A stretch of 64,000 nt of DNA from Pedobacter sp. W3I1 (GTDB taxonomy: Bacteria; Bacteroidota; Bacteroidia; Sphingobacteriales; Sphingobacteriaceae): NCBI RefSeq assembly GCF_030816015.1, contig NZ_JAUSXN010000001.1, positions 5,270,001 through 5,334,000 of the forward strand. The letters run 5' to 3'. Shown here one piece after another: positions 26,513 through 36,474 of the stretch. Made by a program: the position numbers and the translations under genes. A model generated the notes under the pieces. The model was not told where the DNA came from, made no database searches, and worked only from the letters and a program-made list of their open reading frames with translations. How positions within the stretch are numbered: the stretch's first letter is position 1; the number at the start of each line of letters is the position of its first letter.

Positions 26513-27433
26513 ATGCTTCAAAAATTAATCAACCATGTATATCGTTATCCAAAATCTAATTGGAAAAACATTCAACGCTTTGGTGGTTTATATAGTTACT
26601 ATAAGATGTTAAAAGGAAAAAAAGAAATGATTAGATCAAGTCATTTTCTACCAGAAATAATATCATATCCCAATGGTTTACCAATTTATTTCTTAACTGG
26701 AAAAAACTATCTCTACCAGACGCTCTTCTGCGCGCATTCGCTTGTAAAAAATTCGCAACAGAAATTCAGATTTATTCTTATTGATGATGGAAGTTTTGAT
26801 GAATACTTAATAAATGAGATAAAACAGCAAATGCCAAACGTAGAATTAATTTTAAACGACGAAATCGAATTGAATCTTTATAAAGTATTGCCGAAAGCTA
26901 AATATCCTTACCTGCATTACAAACGAAAAGTTTATCCGCACATTAAAAAGTTAACAGATATCCATACGCTTAGTCCAGATACCTATAAATTAGTACTCGA
27001 TTCAGACATGCTATTTTGGAGTAATCCTACTGAAATGATTACATGGCTACAAGATCCAAAGGATTGTACCTATATGTTGGATACTGTCGAATCGTATGGC
27101 TTTGATAAACAGTTAATGAAATCTCTTTGTGGGCAAGATATCCCAACTTTATTGAATGTTGGAATATTTGGTATCGATTCAAATATAATCAATTGGGATG
27201 ATTTAGAAATTTGGAGTAAAACTTTAGAAGAAAAACAAAGTCCATCATATTTTTTAGAGCAGGCGCTCTCAGCTATGTTGGTAGCAGGTAAAAACCATAT
27301 AGTTTTAAACAAGGCAGAATACGTTGTCAACCCTGAAGGATCAAACCCTAATTTAAACGAAGTCAAATTGCACCATTACGTAGACATTTCAAAAAAATAC
27401 TACTTTAATACCGCATGGAAGAGATTTATTTAA
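26513..27433 (+). CDS. Putative glycosyltransferase (GT8-like, DSD motif)
   Basis: I choose the ATG at 26513 (MLQKLINHVYRYPKSNWKNI), one base after the acyltransferase stop; an upstream start would lie inside that gene. About 306 residues. YFLTGKNYLYQTLFCAHSLV, FRFILIDDGSFDEY and KLVLDSDMLFWSNPTEM (DxD) give a GT-A fold with metal site; LLNVGIFGIDSN follows. The class is GT8-like by pattern. It overlaps the following GT32-like gene by 19 bases. Confidence 0.72.
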   Translation: MLQKLINHVYRYPKSNWKNIQRFGGLYSYYKMLKGKKEMIRSSHFLPEIISYPNGLPIYFLTGKNYLYQTLFCAHSLVKNSQQKFRFILIDDGSFDEYLINEIKQQMPNVELILNDEIELNLYKVLPKAKYPYLHYKRKVYPHIKKLTDIHTLSPDTYKLVLDSDMLFWSNPTEMITWLQDPKDCTYMLDTVESYGFDKQLMKSLCGQDIPTLLNVGIFGIDSNIINWDDLEIWSKTLEEKQSPSYFLEQALSAMLVAGKNHIVLNKAEYVVNPEGSNPNLNEVKLHHYVDISKKYYFNTAWKRFI

Positions 27434-28233
27434 ATCCGATACATTTATTTTGGATAGGCTCAAAGTTCTCTCCTATTGAGATTCTTTGCTGTAAGTCGTG
27501 CTTAAAACAAGGGATGACACCTGTTTTATGGTGTTATCAAGAAATTAAGGGGATACCAGCGGGAGTTGTTATAGAAGATGCGAATACTATTTTACCTATA
27601 GATACAGTTAACTATTATATTGAGGCGCTAAAACTGCCCATCCCTAATATCAGTGATCTTTTCCGTTACAGACTGCTGCATAAAATTGGCGGAATTTATT
27701 CTGATACAGATATTATCTTCACAGATAATATCTATCAATTAAACAAAACAGCATATTTCTGCTCCACATACGAATATAATTATGGGGAACTGGCCAATGG
27801 CTGCCTCATGAAGCTCGAAAAAAACTCAAAAATTTCAACCTTTTTACTTGAGGAGCCCAATAGAAGATTGATCAATTATATAGAGACAGGCAACGACCTT
27901 CATTATTGCGAATTTGGTCCTTTCGTTATCCAAAAATGTGCAGCAGAATTAAATGTTGAAATATTAAAATATGACGTGATCAACCCTATTTCCTGGCGCT
28001 GGGTTAATAAGCTCATTGCTTATAAAAAAATTGATCGCATCTTTCATATTAAATTACTGGTTAGAAAATTATTGCCATTTATATACGAGAGCAAGGGATA
28101 TTTTGTTACGAAAAATACAAAAGCGATTCATCTCTGTCACGAAATGTGGAATACTTATGAGATCAATAAATACGAAACGATGAATTCATTAAGTTTATAT
28201 GAAACATTGAAAATTAGATTCGATCGTAATTAA
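27415..28233 (+). CDS. Glycosyltransferase of the DXD sugar-binding type (GT32-like)
   Basis: 272 residues. The core ISDLFRYRLLHKIGGIYSDT followed by DIIF (about 78-101) is the Gly_transf_sug signature with its DxD metal site. IHLFWIGSKFSP at the N-terminus is the usual first strand (compare P-x-x-x-H-x-x-W in OCH1-like enzymes), and the end HLCHEMWNTYEINKY has the conserved His-x-x-x-x-W pattern. It should be a retaining hexosyltransferase. Its stop codon overlaps the next start by one base. Confidence 0.85.
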   Translation: MEEIYLNPIHLFWIGSKFSPIEILCCKSCLKQGMTPVLWCYQEIKGIPAGVVIEDANTILPIDTVNYYIEALKLPIPNISDLFRYRLLHKIGGIYSDTDIIFTDNIYQLNKTAYFCSTYEYNYGELANGCLMKLEKNSKISTFLLEEPNRRLINYIETGNDLHYCEFGPFVIQKCAAELNVEILKYDVINPISWRWVNKLIAYKKIDRIFHIKLLVRKLLPFIYESKGYFVTKNTKAIHLCHEMWNTYEINKYETMNSLSLYETLKIRFDRN

Positions 28234-29186
28234 TGAGCTTAACACCTTTAGTATCAATCTGTATACCTGCCTACAATACAGAAAAACATATAAGTACAGC
28301 TCTAGATTCATTATTTGCACAGAGTTATAAAAATATTGAGGTAATTGTAGTAAATGATGGTTCGAAAGATAAAACTTTGGATATACTTAATGAGTATAAG
28401 TGGGAAAAACTACACATTATTGACCAAGATAATAAAGGCCAATGTGCAGCAGCGAATGAAGCATTTAAGTATGCTAAAGGAGAATATATTAAATTCTTTG
28501 ATGCTGATGATATCCTATCGCCTGATTTTATAAAAAACCAGGTAAATGCACTCTCCAATACCGAAAATACAATTGCCTCCAGCGCATGGGGTAGATTTTA
28601 TAATGACGATTTAAATACCTTTCAATTAAATAATGAGAGCGTATGGCGTGATATGTTACCCATTGATTGGCTCGTAGAATCGTTAGGAAATGGCCCAAAT
28701 ATGATGCAATGTGCTTTATGGCTTATCCCTAGAAAAATACTTTTAACTTCAGGTTTATGGGACGAACGCTTATCATTAATTAATGATTTTGATTTTTTTA
28801 TACGGGTATTATTAGCAAGTAAAAAAATAATGTTTACAAAAAATGCAACTTTATATTACCGTTCAGGATTGACGAATTCATTATCAAATCAAAAAACCAG
28901 GCAAGCATTAGAATCGGCCTTTCTATCTACTAAGCTGGGCGTTGAAAATATTTTAAAATTTGAAAACTCTGAACGAACAAAACCTATCTGTGCCGATGCT
29001 TTAAAACATTGGTGTTATATCTTTTACCCGCAGCATATGGATTTATACAAAGAAACAAATAACTTGGTTAATGAACTTGGTGGATCCAATTATGCCTTTC
29101 CAGCAGGTGGAAAAACCAAATTCCTTGTAAACTTATTCGGATGGAAAATAACAAAACGAATCAAATCGTATCTCCACATCCAATGA
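28233..29186 (+). CDS. Glycosyltransferase family 2
   Basis: 317 residues. PLVSICIPAYNTEKHISTAL, VIVVNDGSKDKTLDIL and the metal site YIKFFDADDIL near 88-98 mark a standard GT2 enzyme; WDERLSLINDFDFFIRVLLA is the catalytic-base region. A short basic tail closes the protein. The next gene's preferred ATG overlaps its stop as ATGA. Confidence 0.9.
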   Translation: MSLTPLVSICIPAYNTEKHISTALDSLFAQSYKNIEVIVVNDGSKDKTLDILNEYKWEKLHIIDQDNKGQCAAANEAFKYAKGEYIKFFDADDILSPDFIKNQVNALSNTENTIASSAWGRFYNDDLNTFQLNNESVWRDMLPIDWLVESLGNGPNMMQCALWLIPRKILLTSGLWDERLSLINDFDFFIRVLLASKKIMFTKNATLYYRSGLTNSLSNQKTRQALESAFLSTKLGVENILKFENSERTKPICADALKHWCYIFYPQHMDLYKETNNLVNELGGSNYAFPAGGKTKFLVNLFGWKITKRIKSYLHIQ

Positions 29187-30220
29187 AAAGTAAACTGAAA
29201 ATCGCCATAATAGCCGACCCAGAGCTTCCTGTACCGCCGATACTATATGGCGGAATTGAAAGGGTTATATTTATGCTTGTACAAGGTTATTGTACATTAG
29301 GCCATGAGGTAAGTTTATTTGCACACTCCGATTCTTTAACAAATGCTAAACTCTTCCCTTACGTAGGAAGAAAGAGTACAAATAAAACAGATGTGCTTAA
29401 AAATATGTTGCTTATCAATAGAGAGTTGTATAAAAATCAATATGACATTGTACATAACTTTGGCAGATTAGTTTATTTATTTCCACAGCTACCATTTAAG
29501 TTACCCAAGTTGATGAGCTATCAAAGAGAGCCAACGGTATCTTCAATTACAGGGGCTATGCGTTATGCGAAACAGAACTCGTTGGCATTTACCGGTTGCA
29601 GTGAATATATAAGCCAACAGATTACTCCATATGCCCCTTCTTCAGCAATTTTTAATGGGGTTGATTTAGACTTTTATCATTTTCAGGAAAAAGTTGATCA
29701 AGATGCTCCATTGGTTTTCTTAGGGCGAATTGAGCCTATTAAAGGAACACATACTGCAATTGAGGTTGCCATACAGACGGAAAAAAAATTGATTATTGCC
29801 GGTAATGTCCCTGAGGAGCATCAACACTATTTTGATGAGGCTATCAAACCCAGACTTAACGAACAAGTTAAATATATTGGTGCGGTAAATGATGCAAAAA
29901 AAAACGACTTATTAGGAAGTGCGCTCGCTTTTCTTATGCCCATAGAGTGGAACGAACCATTTGGAATAGTAATGGCCGAGGCATTGGCCTGTGGCACACC
30001 AGTTATTGGTTTTAACCGTGGGTCGGTAGCAGAAATCGTTATAAACGGAAGAAACGGATTTAAGTGCGATGATGTTAATGAAATGATCAAGTACGTGAAA
30101 AAGATTGGGGAGGTTAGCAGATATGAGGTTAGAAAAGATGCAGAAAAAAGATTTTCCGCCGAAGTAATTATTCAAGAATATTTAAGTTTATATAGCAATC
30201 TGATCAACAAACATGGATAA
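29183..30220 (+). CDS. Glycosyltransferase family 4
   Basis: I choose the ATG at 29183 (MKSKLKIAIIADPELPVPPI), which overlaps the upstream stop as ATGA; an ATG 42 bases earlier would overlap more deeply. About 345 residues. LYGGIERVIFMLVQGYCTLG is the acceptor-side loop; LVFLGRIEPIKGTHTAIEVA and EPFGIVMAEALACGTPVIGF (E-x7-E) make the donor site. Similar enzymes are often annotated as UDP-sugar transferases in sphingobacterial loci. Complete. Confidence 0.88.
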   Translation: MKSKLKIAIIADPELPVPPILYGGIERVIFMLVQGYCTLGHEVSLFAHSDSLTNAKLFPYVGRKSTNKTDVLKNMLLINRELYKNQYDIVHNFGRLVYLFPQLPFKLPKLMSYQREPTVSSITGAMRYAKQNSLAFTGCSEYISQQITPYAPSSAIFNGVDLDFYHFQEKVDQDAPLVFLGRIEPIKGTHTAIEVAIQTEKKLIIAGNVPEEHQHYFDEAIKPRLNEQVKYIGAVNDAKKNDLLGSALAFLMPIEWNEPFGIVMAEALACGTPVIGFNRGSVAEIVINGRNGFKCDDVNEMIKYVKKIGEVSRYEVRKDAEKRFSAEVIIQEYLSLYSNLINKHG

Positions 30221-31376
30221 AGTAGGCAATAATATGGTTACGGTAACCTGCGGCACCAAATTTCATTCAGATTATACTGCCTTTCAGCTCCAACAACATA
30301 ATTTACTTGAAAAAGTAATTACCGCTCACCCAAGTAAAAAATATCTTAACCGCGTGTCCATTGAGAAAAAGCGCGCCAAATTTTTAGCGCCAATTTTCGT
30401 GCCTGCCTATTTACTTTCCAGAATATTTTCGGGTTCTAACTTTATGGTTAAGTGGTTAGATAATAATATGCCTATCTTATTTGACCTACTTGCGGCAAAA
30501 AATGTTAAACGGAGCAAAATTATCTTGGCTTATGCGTGGTCGGCCCTTGAGTCGATAAAAACAGTAAAAAAAAATGGTGGAATCGCGTTGGTAGAAGAAT
30601 GTGGTTCATGCAATAAATATCAAAATGAGATATTGGATGAAGAATACCGGAAGTTAGGTTTAACATTTAAAAGCCCTACACCCGATTTTATTGTTAAAAG
30701 GCAACTTACTGAAGCAGAACTAGCTGACTATCTCCTTTGCCCTTCCAACCACGTTATTGGATCCTTTGTTGAAAACGGTATTGACCGGGCTAAGTGTATA
30801 CTCATTCCTTATGGGGTTAATAAGGATATTTTTAAAGCATATCACCTGCATAAGGACGAATTCACAATTATCTGTGTTGGAACCATTGGTGTACGTAAAG
30901 GTCAATATTATTTATTCGAAGCATTGCAGCAACTAGCACAGCGAATTGCAGTTAAATGTATCCTAATAGGCAAAGTGGAGGATCAGTTTATCGCTTATTA
31001 TAACCAATATAAACATTTATTTACGCATTATGATTACATCCCCCACCAAGAGTTGGTTAATTATTACAATAAAGCTTCAGTATTTGTGTTACCTAGTCTA
31101 GATGAAGGCCTAGCTTTGGTGCAACTTGAGGCAATGGCCTGTGGTTTACCAATAATCAGCACACCAAATGCTGGTGCAGATGCGATTATTGATGATAGAA
31201 AAGAAGGATATATTGTTCCTATTAAAGATGCCTCTGCTATAGCCAACAGAATAGAAATGTTATATAATGATCACATATTATTAAAGAAAATGTCTGAAAA
31301 TGCGATATGCAAATCAGAAAAATTTAGCTGGGATAATTATGGAGAAAAACTAGCCGATTTTATTAACTCACTATAA
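30213..31376 (+). CDS. Glycosyltransferase family 4
   Basis: 387 residues. The N-terminal half is long and poorly conserved (VTVTCGTKFHSDYTAFQLQQ). The donor domain has FTIICVGTIGVRKGQYYLFE near 222, CILIGKVED and the E-x7-E motif in DEGLALVQLEAMACGLPIIS near 305, then NAGADAIIDD. Starts 8 bases inside the preceding gene. A non-coding gap of 38 bp follows. Confidence 0.87.
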   Translation: MDKVGNNMVTVTCGTKFHSDYTAFQLQQHNLLEKVITAHPSKKYLNRVSIEKKRAKFLAPIFVPAYLLSRIFSGSNFMVKWLDNNMPILFDLLAAKNVKRSKIILAYAWSALESIKTVKKNGGIALVEECGSCNKYQNEILDEEYRKLGLTFKSPTPDFIVKRQLTEAELADYLLCPSNHVIGSFVENGIDRAKCILIPYGVNKDIFKAYHLHKDEFTIICVGTIGVRKGQYYLFEALQQLAQRIAVKCILIGKVEDQFIAYYNQYKHLFTHYDYIPHQELVNYYNKASVFVLPSLDEGLALVQLEAMACGLPIISTPNAGADAIIDDRKEGYIVPIKDASAIANRIEMLYNDHILLKKMSENAICKSEKFSWDNYGEKLADFINSL

Positions 31377-31414
31377 AAATGATAATCTAGTAGTTAGCTA
31401 TAAAATGAATCATT

Positions 31415-32638
31415 ATGCTTAGTAAAAAAAGCAAAATTACTACTATTTGCCTGATTACGCCAGGTCACATTTCCACAGATCCACGGTTAATGAAAGAAGT
31501 TAATGCCTTATTGGAATCAGGGTTTAAAGTGCACGTAATATTCACACAGTATATGGATTATCTTCTAAAAGATGACGATCTGTTACTGTCGAAATATCCA
31601 CAGTTAACATATGATGCTTTAAGATGGGTAAAGAAAAACAATAAGTACAGAATTTCGCATGGAATTGTTCAAAAATTTTTTAAAGGAGTCGCCAAAGTAT
31701 TCACAAACAAAACTACCATTCATAAATTTATACTTAACAGACATTATCTATGGCAGTACAAAAAAGCCGTGGAAGCAAAAGCAGATTTATATATTGCACA
31801 CAATTCTGGGGCACTAGCAATAGCCGCTGATGCTGCAAAAAAAAACGATGTGCCTTTCGGTTTTGATGCAGAAGATTTTCATAGGGGAGAAAATCTTCTA
31901 ATAACTGAACGAAAAAGCTTAATTTACATAGAGGATCATTACTTGCCTATGGCTAACCATCTAACAGCCGCAAGTGAATTAATCGCAGAGGCATACGAAA
32001 AAATATATCATAAGAAATTTACCACTGTACTCAATGTATTTCCTAAACAAGAACTAAGCATTAAAGCTGCCATAGGTAGCAGGCCGCTCGAACTTTTTTG
32101 GTTCTCTCAAACAATTGGAAACAATAGAGGGATAGAAAACATTATTAACGCATTAAATGATTTACAAGGTGATTTCAAACTTCATCTTCTAGGCGACGTA
32201 AGCTATGAATACAAAAACCATATTAATGCACTTATCAAATTTGATCCAAGATACCTGGTATGGCATAAACCCGTAAACCAAGATAACCTTTTCAAAATTT
32301 GTAAAAGATATGACATTGGTCTAGCTACCGAAACTGGCTTTTGCATTAATAATAATATCGCATTAAGCAACAAGATTTTCACATATATTCAGTGTGGCTT
32401 AGCTGTAATAGCCAGTGATACATTAGCTCAAACTAAATTATACATGTCTTACCCAGATATGGGAGACCTATATCAGAATGATAATATCCGTTCCTTAACC
32501 AAAATTATACACGATTATCAACTTTTTCCCGAACGCTTAATTAAAGCGAAACAATATTGTTCGCTTTTGGGTAACACACACTTTAATTGGGAGATCGAAA
32601 AAATAAAATTTATTAATGCTTTAAATAATATCATTTAA
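31415..32638 (+). CDS. GT4-like glycosyltransferase with a degenerate donor motif
   Basis: 407 residues. The N-terminus ICLITPGHISTDPRLMKEVN is typical of GT4 enzymes (H-x-x-x-D-x-R), and FDAEDFHRGE near 150 also occurs in this group. The donor half is weaker: ELFWFSQTIGNNRGIENIIN, then ATETGFCINNNIALSNKIFT and YIQCGLAVIASD. The usual second glutamate of E-x7-E is replaced in this stretch, so the enzyme may use a variant donor site. Two bases separate it from the next gene. Confidence 0.78.
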   Translation: MLSKKSKITTICLITPGHISTDPRLMKEVNALLESGFKVHVIFTQYMDYLLKDDDLLLSKYPQLTYDALRWVKKNNKYRISHGIVQKFFKGVAKVFTNKTTIHKFILNRHYLWQYKKAVEAKADLYIAHNSGALAIAADAAKKNDVPFGFDAEDFHRGENLLITERKSLIYIEDHYLPMANHLTAASELIAEAYEKIYHKKFTTVLNVFPKQELSIKAAIGSRPLELFWFSQTIGNNRGIENIINALNDLQGDFKLHLLGDVSYEYKNHINALIKFDPRYLVWHKPVNQDNLFKICKRYDIGLATETGFCINNNIALSNKIFTYIQCGLAVIASDTLAQTKLYMSYPDMGDLYQNDNIRSLTKIIHDYQLFPERLIKAKQYCSLLGNTHFNWEIEKIKFINALNNII

Positions 32639-32639
32639 T

Positions 32640-33368
32640 ATGACTGAAGCAGAGGATACTGTCGTTGTTATGGTGTCGATCGGAAATCGGGAACATTTGA
32701 GTTCGTATACATTCAAAAGGCTTAGTGTGTGGGCAGCAAAACATGGTTATAGCAGCATATTGTTAAAGAAACCTCATAATCCTTTAAATAGGGCTCCACA
32801 TTTTAACAAGCTACAGGTACACAAAATATTACCATACTTTAAAAGATACATTATTGTTGATGATGACATCTTAATCAGTAAAAATGCACCCGCCATGGAA
32901 GACGTCCCTGCAGGTTTTATTGGTGCTTGCATGGATGCAGAGCAGCGGCATACTAGGGCAGTACATGTAAAATGGACTGCGAACACTGGTTTTCTTGTTT
33001 TTGACCAACAAGCTTTACACTTGCTAGACTTAGCCTACGAACGAGGTATATATCCTTATGGAGCCGAAGATGACAGCGATAAAAAGATATGGGGACCTTT
33101 TGATCAAGGAATTTTAAATGACGTATTATTTACCCACAATAAGATATTTAAACTGGATTTTAGATGGAACTATCAACCCATATTAGAATATTTCATCCAG
33201 GGAAAAGGTTGGGATAAATGGCAAAGTGATAGATTTTTTAGACTTGGATATTACATTAGTTTACTTTCTCCGTTCGCAAATAAGAATAAAAGGAATATCA
33301 AAAATGCGTACGGTTTGCACCTTATCCGTGGCCCTTACCCTGCTTTTTTTTCAAGAATCTTTAAATAA
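32640..33368 (+). CDS. Putative nucleotide-diphospho-sugar transferase
   Basis: 242 residues. YFKRYIIVDDDILISKNAPA near 67-86 contains a DDD metal-binding motif after a hydrophobic strand, as in GT-A enzymes of the GT8/GT77-like group; ANTGFLVFDQQALHLLD and GPFDQGILNDVLF are the usual later motifs. It lacks a membrane segment. I do not assign a family number. It lies in a tight row of transferase genes. Confidence 0.7.
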   Translation: MTEAEDTVVVMVSIGNREHLSSYTFKRLSVWAAKHGYSSILLKKPHNPLNRAPHFNKLQVHKILPYFKRYIIVDDDILISKNAPAMEDVPAGFIGACMDAEQRHTRAVHVKWTANTGFLVFDQQALHLLDLAYERGIYPYGAEDDSDKKIWGPFDQGILNDVLFTHNKIFKLDFRWNYQPILEYFIQGKGWDKWQSDRFFRLGYYISLLSPFANKNKRNIKNAYGLHLIRGPYPAFFSRIFK

Positions 33369-33378
33369 TTAAAGAACA

Positions 33379-34668
33379 ATGCAAAATAAAAAAGCATTAA
33401 TCATTTCACCCTATTTTGCCCCTTCTAATGCTGCAGATATGCAGCGAATAAGGATGAGTTTACCTTTTTATAAAGATTTAGGCTGGGATGTAGAAATTGT
33501 GGCCGTAAAAGAACAGTATACAGATGCTGTTTTCGATTACTTATTAAATAAATCCATTCCGGATTATATTAAGATACACCACATAAGTGCGCTGCCACAA
33601 AATTTGACGAAAAAATTCGGTTTGGGTAGTATCGCATTAAGATCCTTATGGTTTTACAAGCAGTATGTAGACCGTTTATTAAAAAAAGAGCATTTCGATC
33701 TAATTTATTTTTCTACCACACAGTTTCCTGTATGCGTATTAGGTCCGTATTGGAAGAAAAAATTTGGAATCCCTTATGTAATCGATATACAAGACCCCTG
33801 GTTTACCAATTATTACGAGGATAAACCCAAACATAAACGGCCAAAAAAATATTGGTTTTCTTATAGACTGGACAAATATTTAGAACCAATAGCCATGAAA
33901 TCAGTAAATGGTTTGGTGTCAGTTTCTGATGCTTACATTGAAGATCTGGTTTTAAGATACCCTCATTTAAAAACCATTCCATCTGATACGATTACTTTTG
34001 GTGGCTTTAAAAAAGATCTGGAAATTGCAGAAAATAATAAAGAAACGCTAAAACTTGCCTTTAATAACGATCCGAAATACAAACACATCGTATATGTTGG
34101 CAGAGGAGGCTTCGATATGCAAAGAGCAGTTATGCTTTTATTAAAAGGATTTAAAATAGGTTTAAAAAAGAACGCAGCCAATTTTAAAAATTTAAGATTT
34201 CATTTCATTGGGACAAGTTATGCCCCCCTGGGTAGTGGGCAAAAAACATTGCAGATCGTTGCAGAAAAGTTAGGCCTAGGTAGCTATGTTACAGAACAAA
34301 CCGACCGTATCTCTTTTTACGAAAGCATCTATAATTTGCAGACTGCAGATGCATTATTTATCCCAGGGCATATAAAACCGGCTTACACGGCTTCCAAAAT
34401 TTACCCGTATATTATGACTGAAAAACCTATTTTGGCTATATTTAATCTTGAAAGTAGTGCATCTCAATCTATAATTGATTGCAAGGCTGGATATGTTGCA
34501 GATATATTAAATTTTAAATCAGCTATGGATACCATTTATATTTTCTTAAATGCTGTAGCAGAAAGCAAAATGCCCAAACCTGAAACTAATTGGAAAGAAT
34601 TTAAACAATATAGAGCAAAAGCAACAACTGAAAGACAATGCAATCTTTTTGATCTAGCTATTAAATGA
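33379..34668 (+). CDS. GT4-like glycosyltransferase
   Basis: 429 residues. KALIISPYFAPSNAADMQRI is the N-terminal Rossmann entry with acceptor loop; IPYVIDIQDPWFTNYYED near 135 is a recurring motif of this subgroup. The donor side has KHIVYVGRGGFDMQRAVMLL and the late segment FIPGHIKPAYTASKIYPYIM, TEKPILAIFN, where the canonical E-x7-E is not preserved. It overlaps the next gene by 4 bp (ATGA). Confidence 0.82.
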   Translation: MQNKKALIISPYFAPSNAADMQRIRMSLPFYKDLGWDVEIVAVKEQYTDAVFDYLLNKSIPDYIKIHHISALPQNLTKKFGLGSIALRSLWFYKQYVDRLLKKEHFDLIYFSTTQFPVCVLGPYWKKKFGIPYVIDIQDPWFTNYYEDKPKHKRPKKYWFSYRLDKYLEPIAMKSVNGLVSVSDAYIEDLVLRYPHLKTIPSDTITFGGFKKDLEIAENNKETLKLAFNNDPKYKHIVYVGRGGFDMQRAVMLLLKGFKIGLKKNAANFKNLRFHFIGTSYAPLGSGQKTLQIVAEKLGLGSYVTEQTDRISFYESIYNLQTADALFIPGHIKPAYTASKIYPYIMTEKPILAIFNLESSASQSIIDCKAGYVADILNFKSAMDTIYIFLNAVAESKMPKPETNWKEFKQYRAKATTERQCNLFDLAIK

Positions 34669-35822
34669 GTAAAAGATTAGCAATTGTAATATCCCACCCA
34701 ATTCAATATTACAGTCCCTTATTTCAAAGATTATCAAAAAAATGTAATCTAAAAGTTTTTTACACTTTAGGTAAATCTGATAATCACTATGATGTCGATT
34801 TTCAAAAAGAAATTAAATGGGATATTCCGCTTTTAGAAAGCTATGAATATAGTTTTTTAGAAAACCAAGCGAAAAAACCTGGCTATAACCACTTTTTGGG
34901 GATTGTAAATTCAAATCTGATCAGCGAGATCCAGGCCTTTAATCCCAATGTTATATTATTTTTCGGTTGGTCTTATTATAGTCACCTCAAGGCAATCAGG
35001 CATTTTAAAAATAAAATTCCTATTTGGTTTAGAGGGGATTCGAACTTAATTGATGATCAGCACTTATTAAAAAAAACACTAAGAAAAATACTGTTGAGAT
35101 GGGTATATAATGCTGTTGACAAAGCATTTTATGTTGGTAAAGCAAATAAAGCTTATTTTAAAGAAAATGGTTTAAAAGAAAATCAACTTGCTTTTGCTCC
35201 CCATTCAATTGATAATGAAAGATTTAAAACTGATCATTATGCAGCGGCCTTCGCATTAAGAACAAAGTTTGGATTAGGTAACAATGATATTCTTATTCTT
35301 TTTGCTGGTAAATTTGAGGCAAAGAAAAATCCAACCTTATTAATGAAGGCTTTTTTGGAGATCGATAATCCAACAATCCATTTAGCTTTCGTGGGGAATG
35401 GTAAACTCGAATACGAATTAAAAGCCGATAGCAAAAACAGCCGAAGCTCAAATAGAATACATTTTCTTGATTTTCAAAACCAGACTACAATGCCTAGCAT
35501 TTATCAGGCATGCGATTTATTTTGTCTGCCCTCACAGGGGCCTAGTGAAACTTGGGGATTAGCTGTAAATGAGGCGATGGCTGCAGGGAAAGCTGTACTG
35601 GTTTCAAATAAAGTTGGCTCTTATCAAGATTTGGTAAAAGAAGGTTATAATGGTTATGTTTTCCAATCACAAAGCCTTAACAGTCTTAAGGAAAAATTAA
35701 TACTTTTAAGCAATTTACCAAAATTGCGAAATTTTGGACAAAATTCCTCAGAAATTATTGCATCTTGGAGTTTTGAAGACCAAGCTGAAAAACTCATCAA
35801 ACATCTTTATGAAAGTATCTGA
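34665..35822 (+). CDS. Glycosyltransferase family 4
   Basis: 385 residues. RLAIVISHPIQYYSPLFQRL is a recognisable N-terminus of this subgroup; IWFRGDSNLIDDQH lies in the acceptor domain. ILILFAGKFEAKKNPTLLMK and the E-x7-E motif in ETWGLAVNEAMAAGKAVLVS form the donor site. Complete, and overlapped by the next methyltransferase by 14 bases. Confidence 0.88.
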   Translation: MSKRLAIVISHPIQYYSPLFQRLSKKCNLKVFYTLGKSDNHYDVDFQKEIKWDIPLLESYEYSFLENQAKKPGYNHFLGIVNSNLISEIQAFNPNVILFFGWSYYSHLKAIRHFKNKIPIWFRGDSNLIDDQHLLKKTLRKILLRWVYNAVDKAFYVGKANKAYFKENGLKENQLAFAPHSIDNERFKTDHYAAAFALRTKFGLGNNDILILFAGKFEAKKNPTLLMKAFLEIDNPTIHLAFVGNGKLEYELKADSKNSRSSNRIHFLDFQNQTTMPSIYQACDLFCLPSQGPSETWGLAVNEAMAAGKAVLVSNKVGSYQDLVKEGYNGYVFQSQSLNSLKEKLILLSNLPKLRNFGQNSSEIIASWSFEDQAEKLIKHLYESI

Positions 35823-36474
35823 TAAAATATACAATAACAGCGGCAATCTTGGCATTATCAGGTTGATCAAAAAGTTACCTAGCAAAATATTAGATGTAGG
35901 ATGTGGCGCTGGGAATAATGCCAGCTTATTAAAAGAACTGGGCAACACAATAGATGGCATTACAATTTCGAACGATGAAATGAAGTTAGCGGCTAAATTT
36001 TGTGGAAATATTTACAATTTTAACCTAGAAAATGGACTTCCAGATGAAGTATACAAGAACCAATATAACTATATAATATGTTCGCATATATTAGAGCATA
36101 TCGCATTTCCTGAAAAACTGTTGGTAGATATTTATAATCTAGCATCAAAAAATAAGGCGACAATTCTTATTGCTTTACCAAACATTATGTATTTCAAAAC
36201 AAGGTTTAATCTTCTTTTAGGAAAATTCGAATATACTCATGATGGCATTATGGACTATACGCACTTGCGATGGTATACAAAGAAATCGGCCGCCCATATG
36301 TTTGAAAAATACAACTTTAATGTTAAGTCTTCATCTGTAAATGGCTTGCCTCCACTTTACAGTATATTAGGGAAACTAGGGAAGAAACCCCTTAAAATAA
36401 TTAATCAGTTTCTTTTTTTCATTGCACCTACTTTATTTGGATCAGAACTTCTTTTTGAATTAGAATGCAATTAA
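35809..36474 (+). CDS. Class I SAM-dependent methyltransferase
   Basis: I choose the ATG at 35809 (MKVSDKIYNNSGNLGIIRLI); a longer frame begins 75 bases upstream inside the GT4 gene but adds nothing conserved. About 221 residues. Motif I is ILDVGCGAGNNASLLKELG near 29-47, and YNYIICSHILEHIAFPEKLL is the motif II/III region. It may O-methylate a sugar or the chain end. Overlaps the upstream gene by 14 and the downstream GT2 gene by 10 bases. Confidence 0.85.
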   Translation: MKVSDKIYNNSGNLGIIRLIKKLPSKILDVGCGAGNNASLLKELGNTIDGITISNDEMKLAAKFCGNIYNFNLENGLPDEVYKNQYNYIICSHILEHIAFPEKLLVDIYNLASKNKATILIALPNIMYFKTRFNLLLGKFEYTHDGIMDYTHLRWYTKKSAAHMFEKYNFNVKSSSVNGLPPLYSILGKLGKKPLKIINQFLFFIAPTLFGSELLFELECN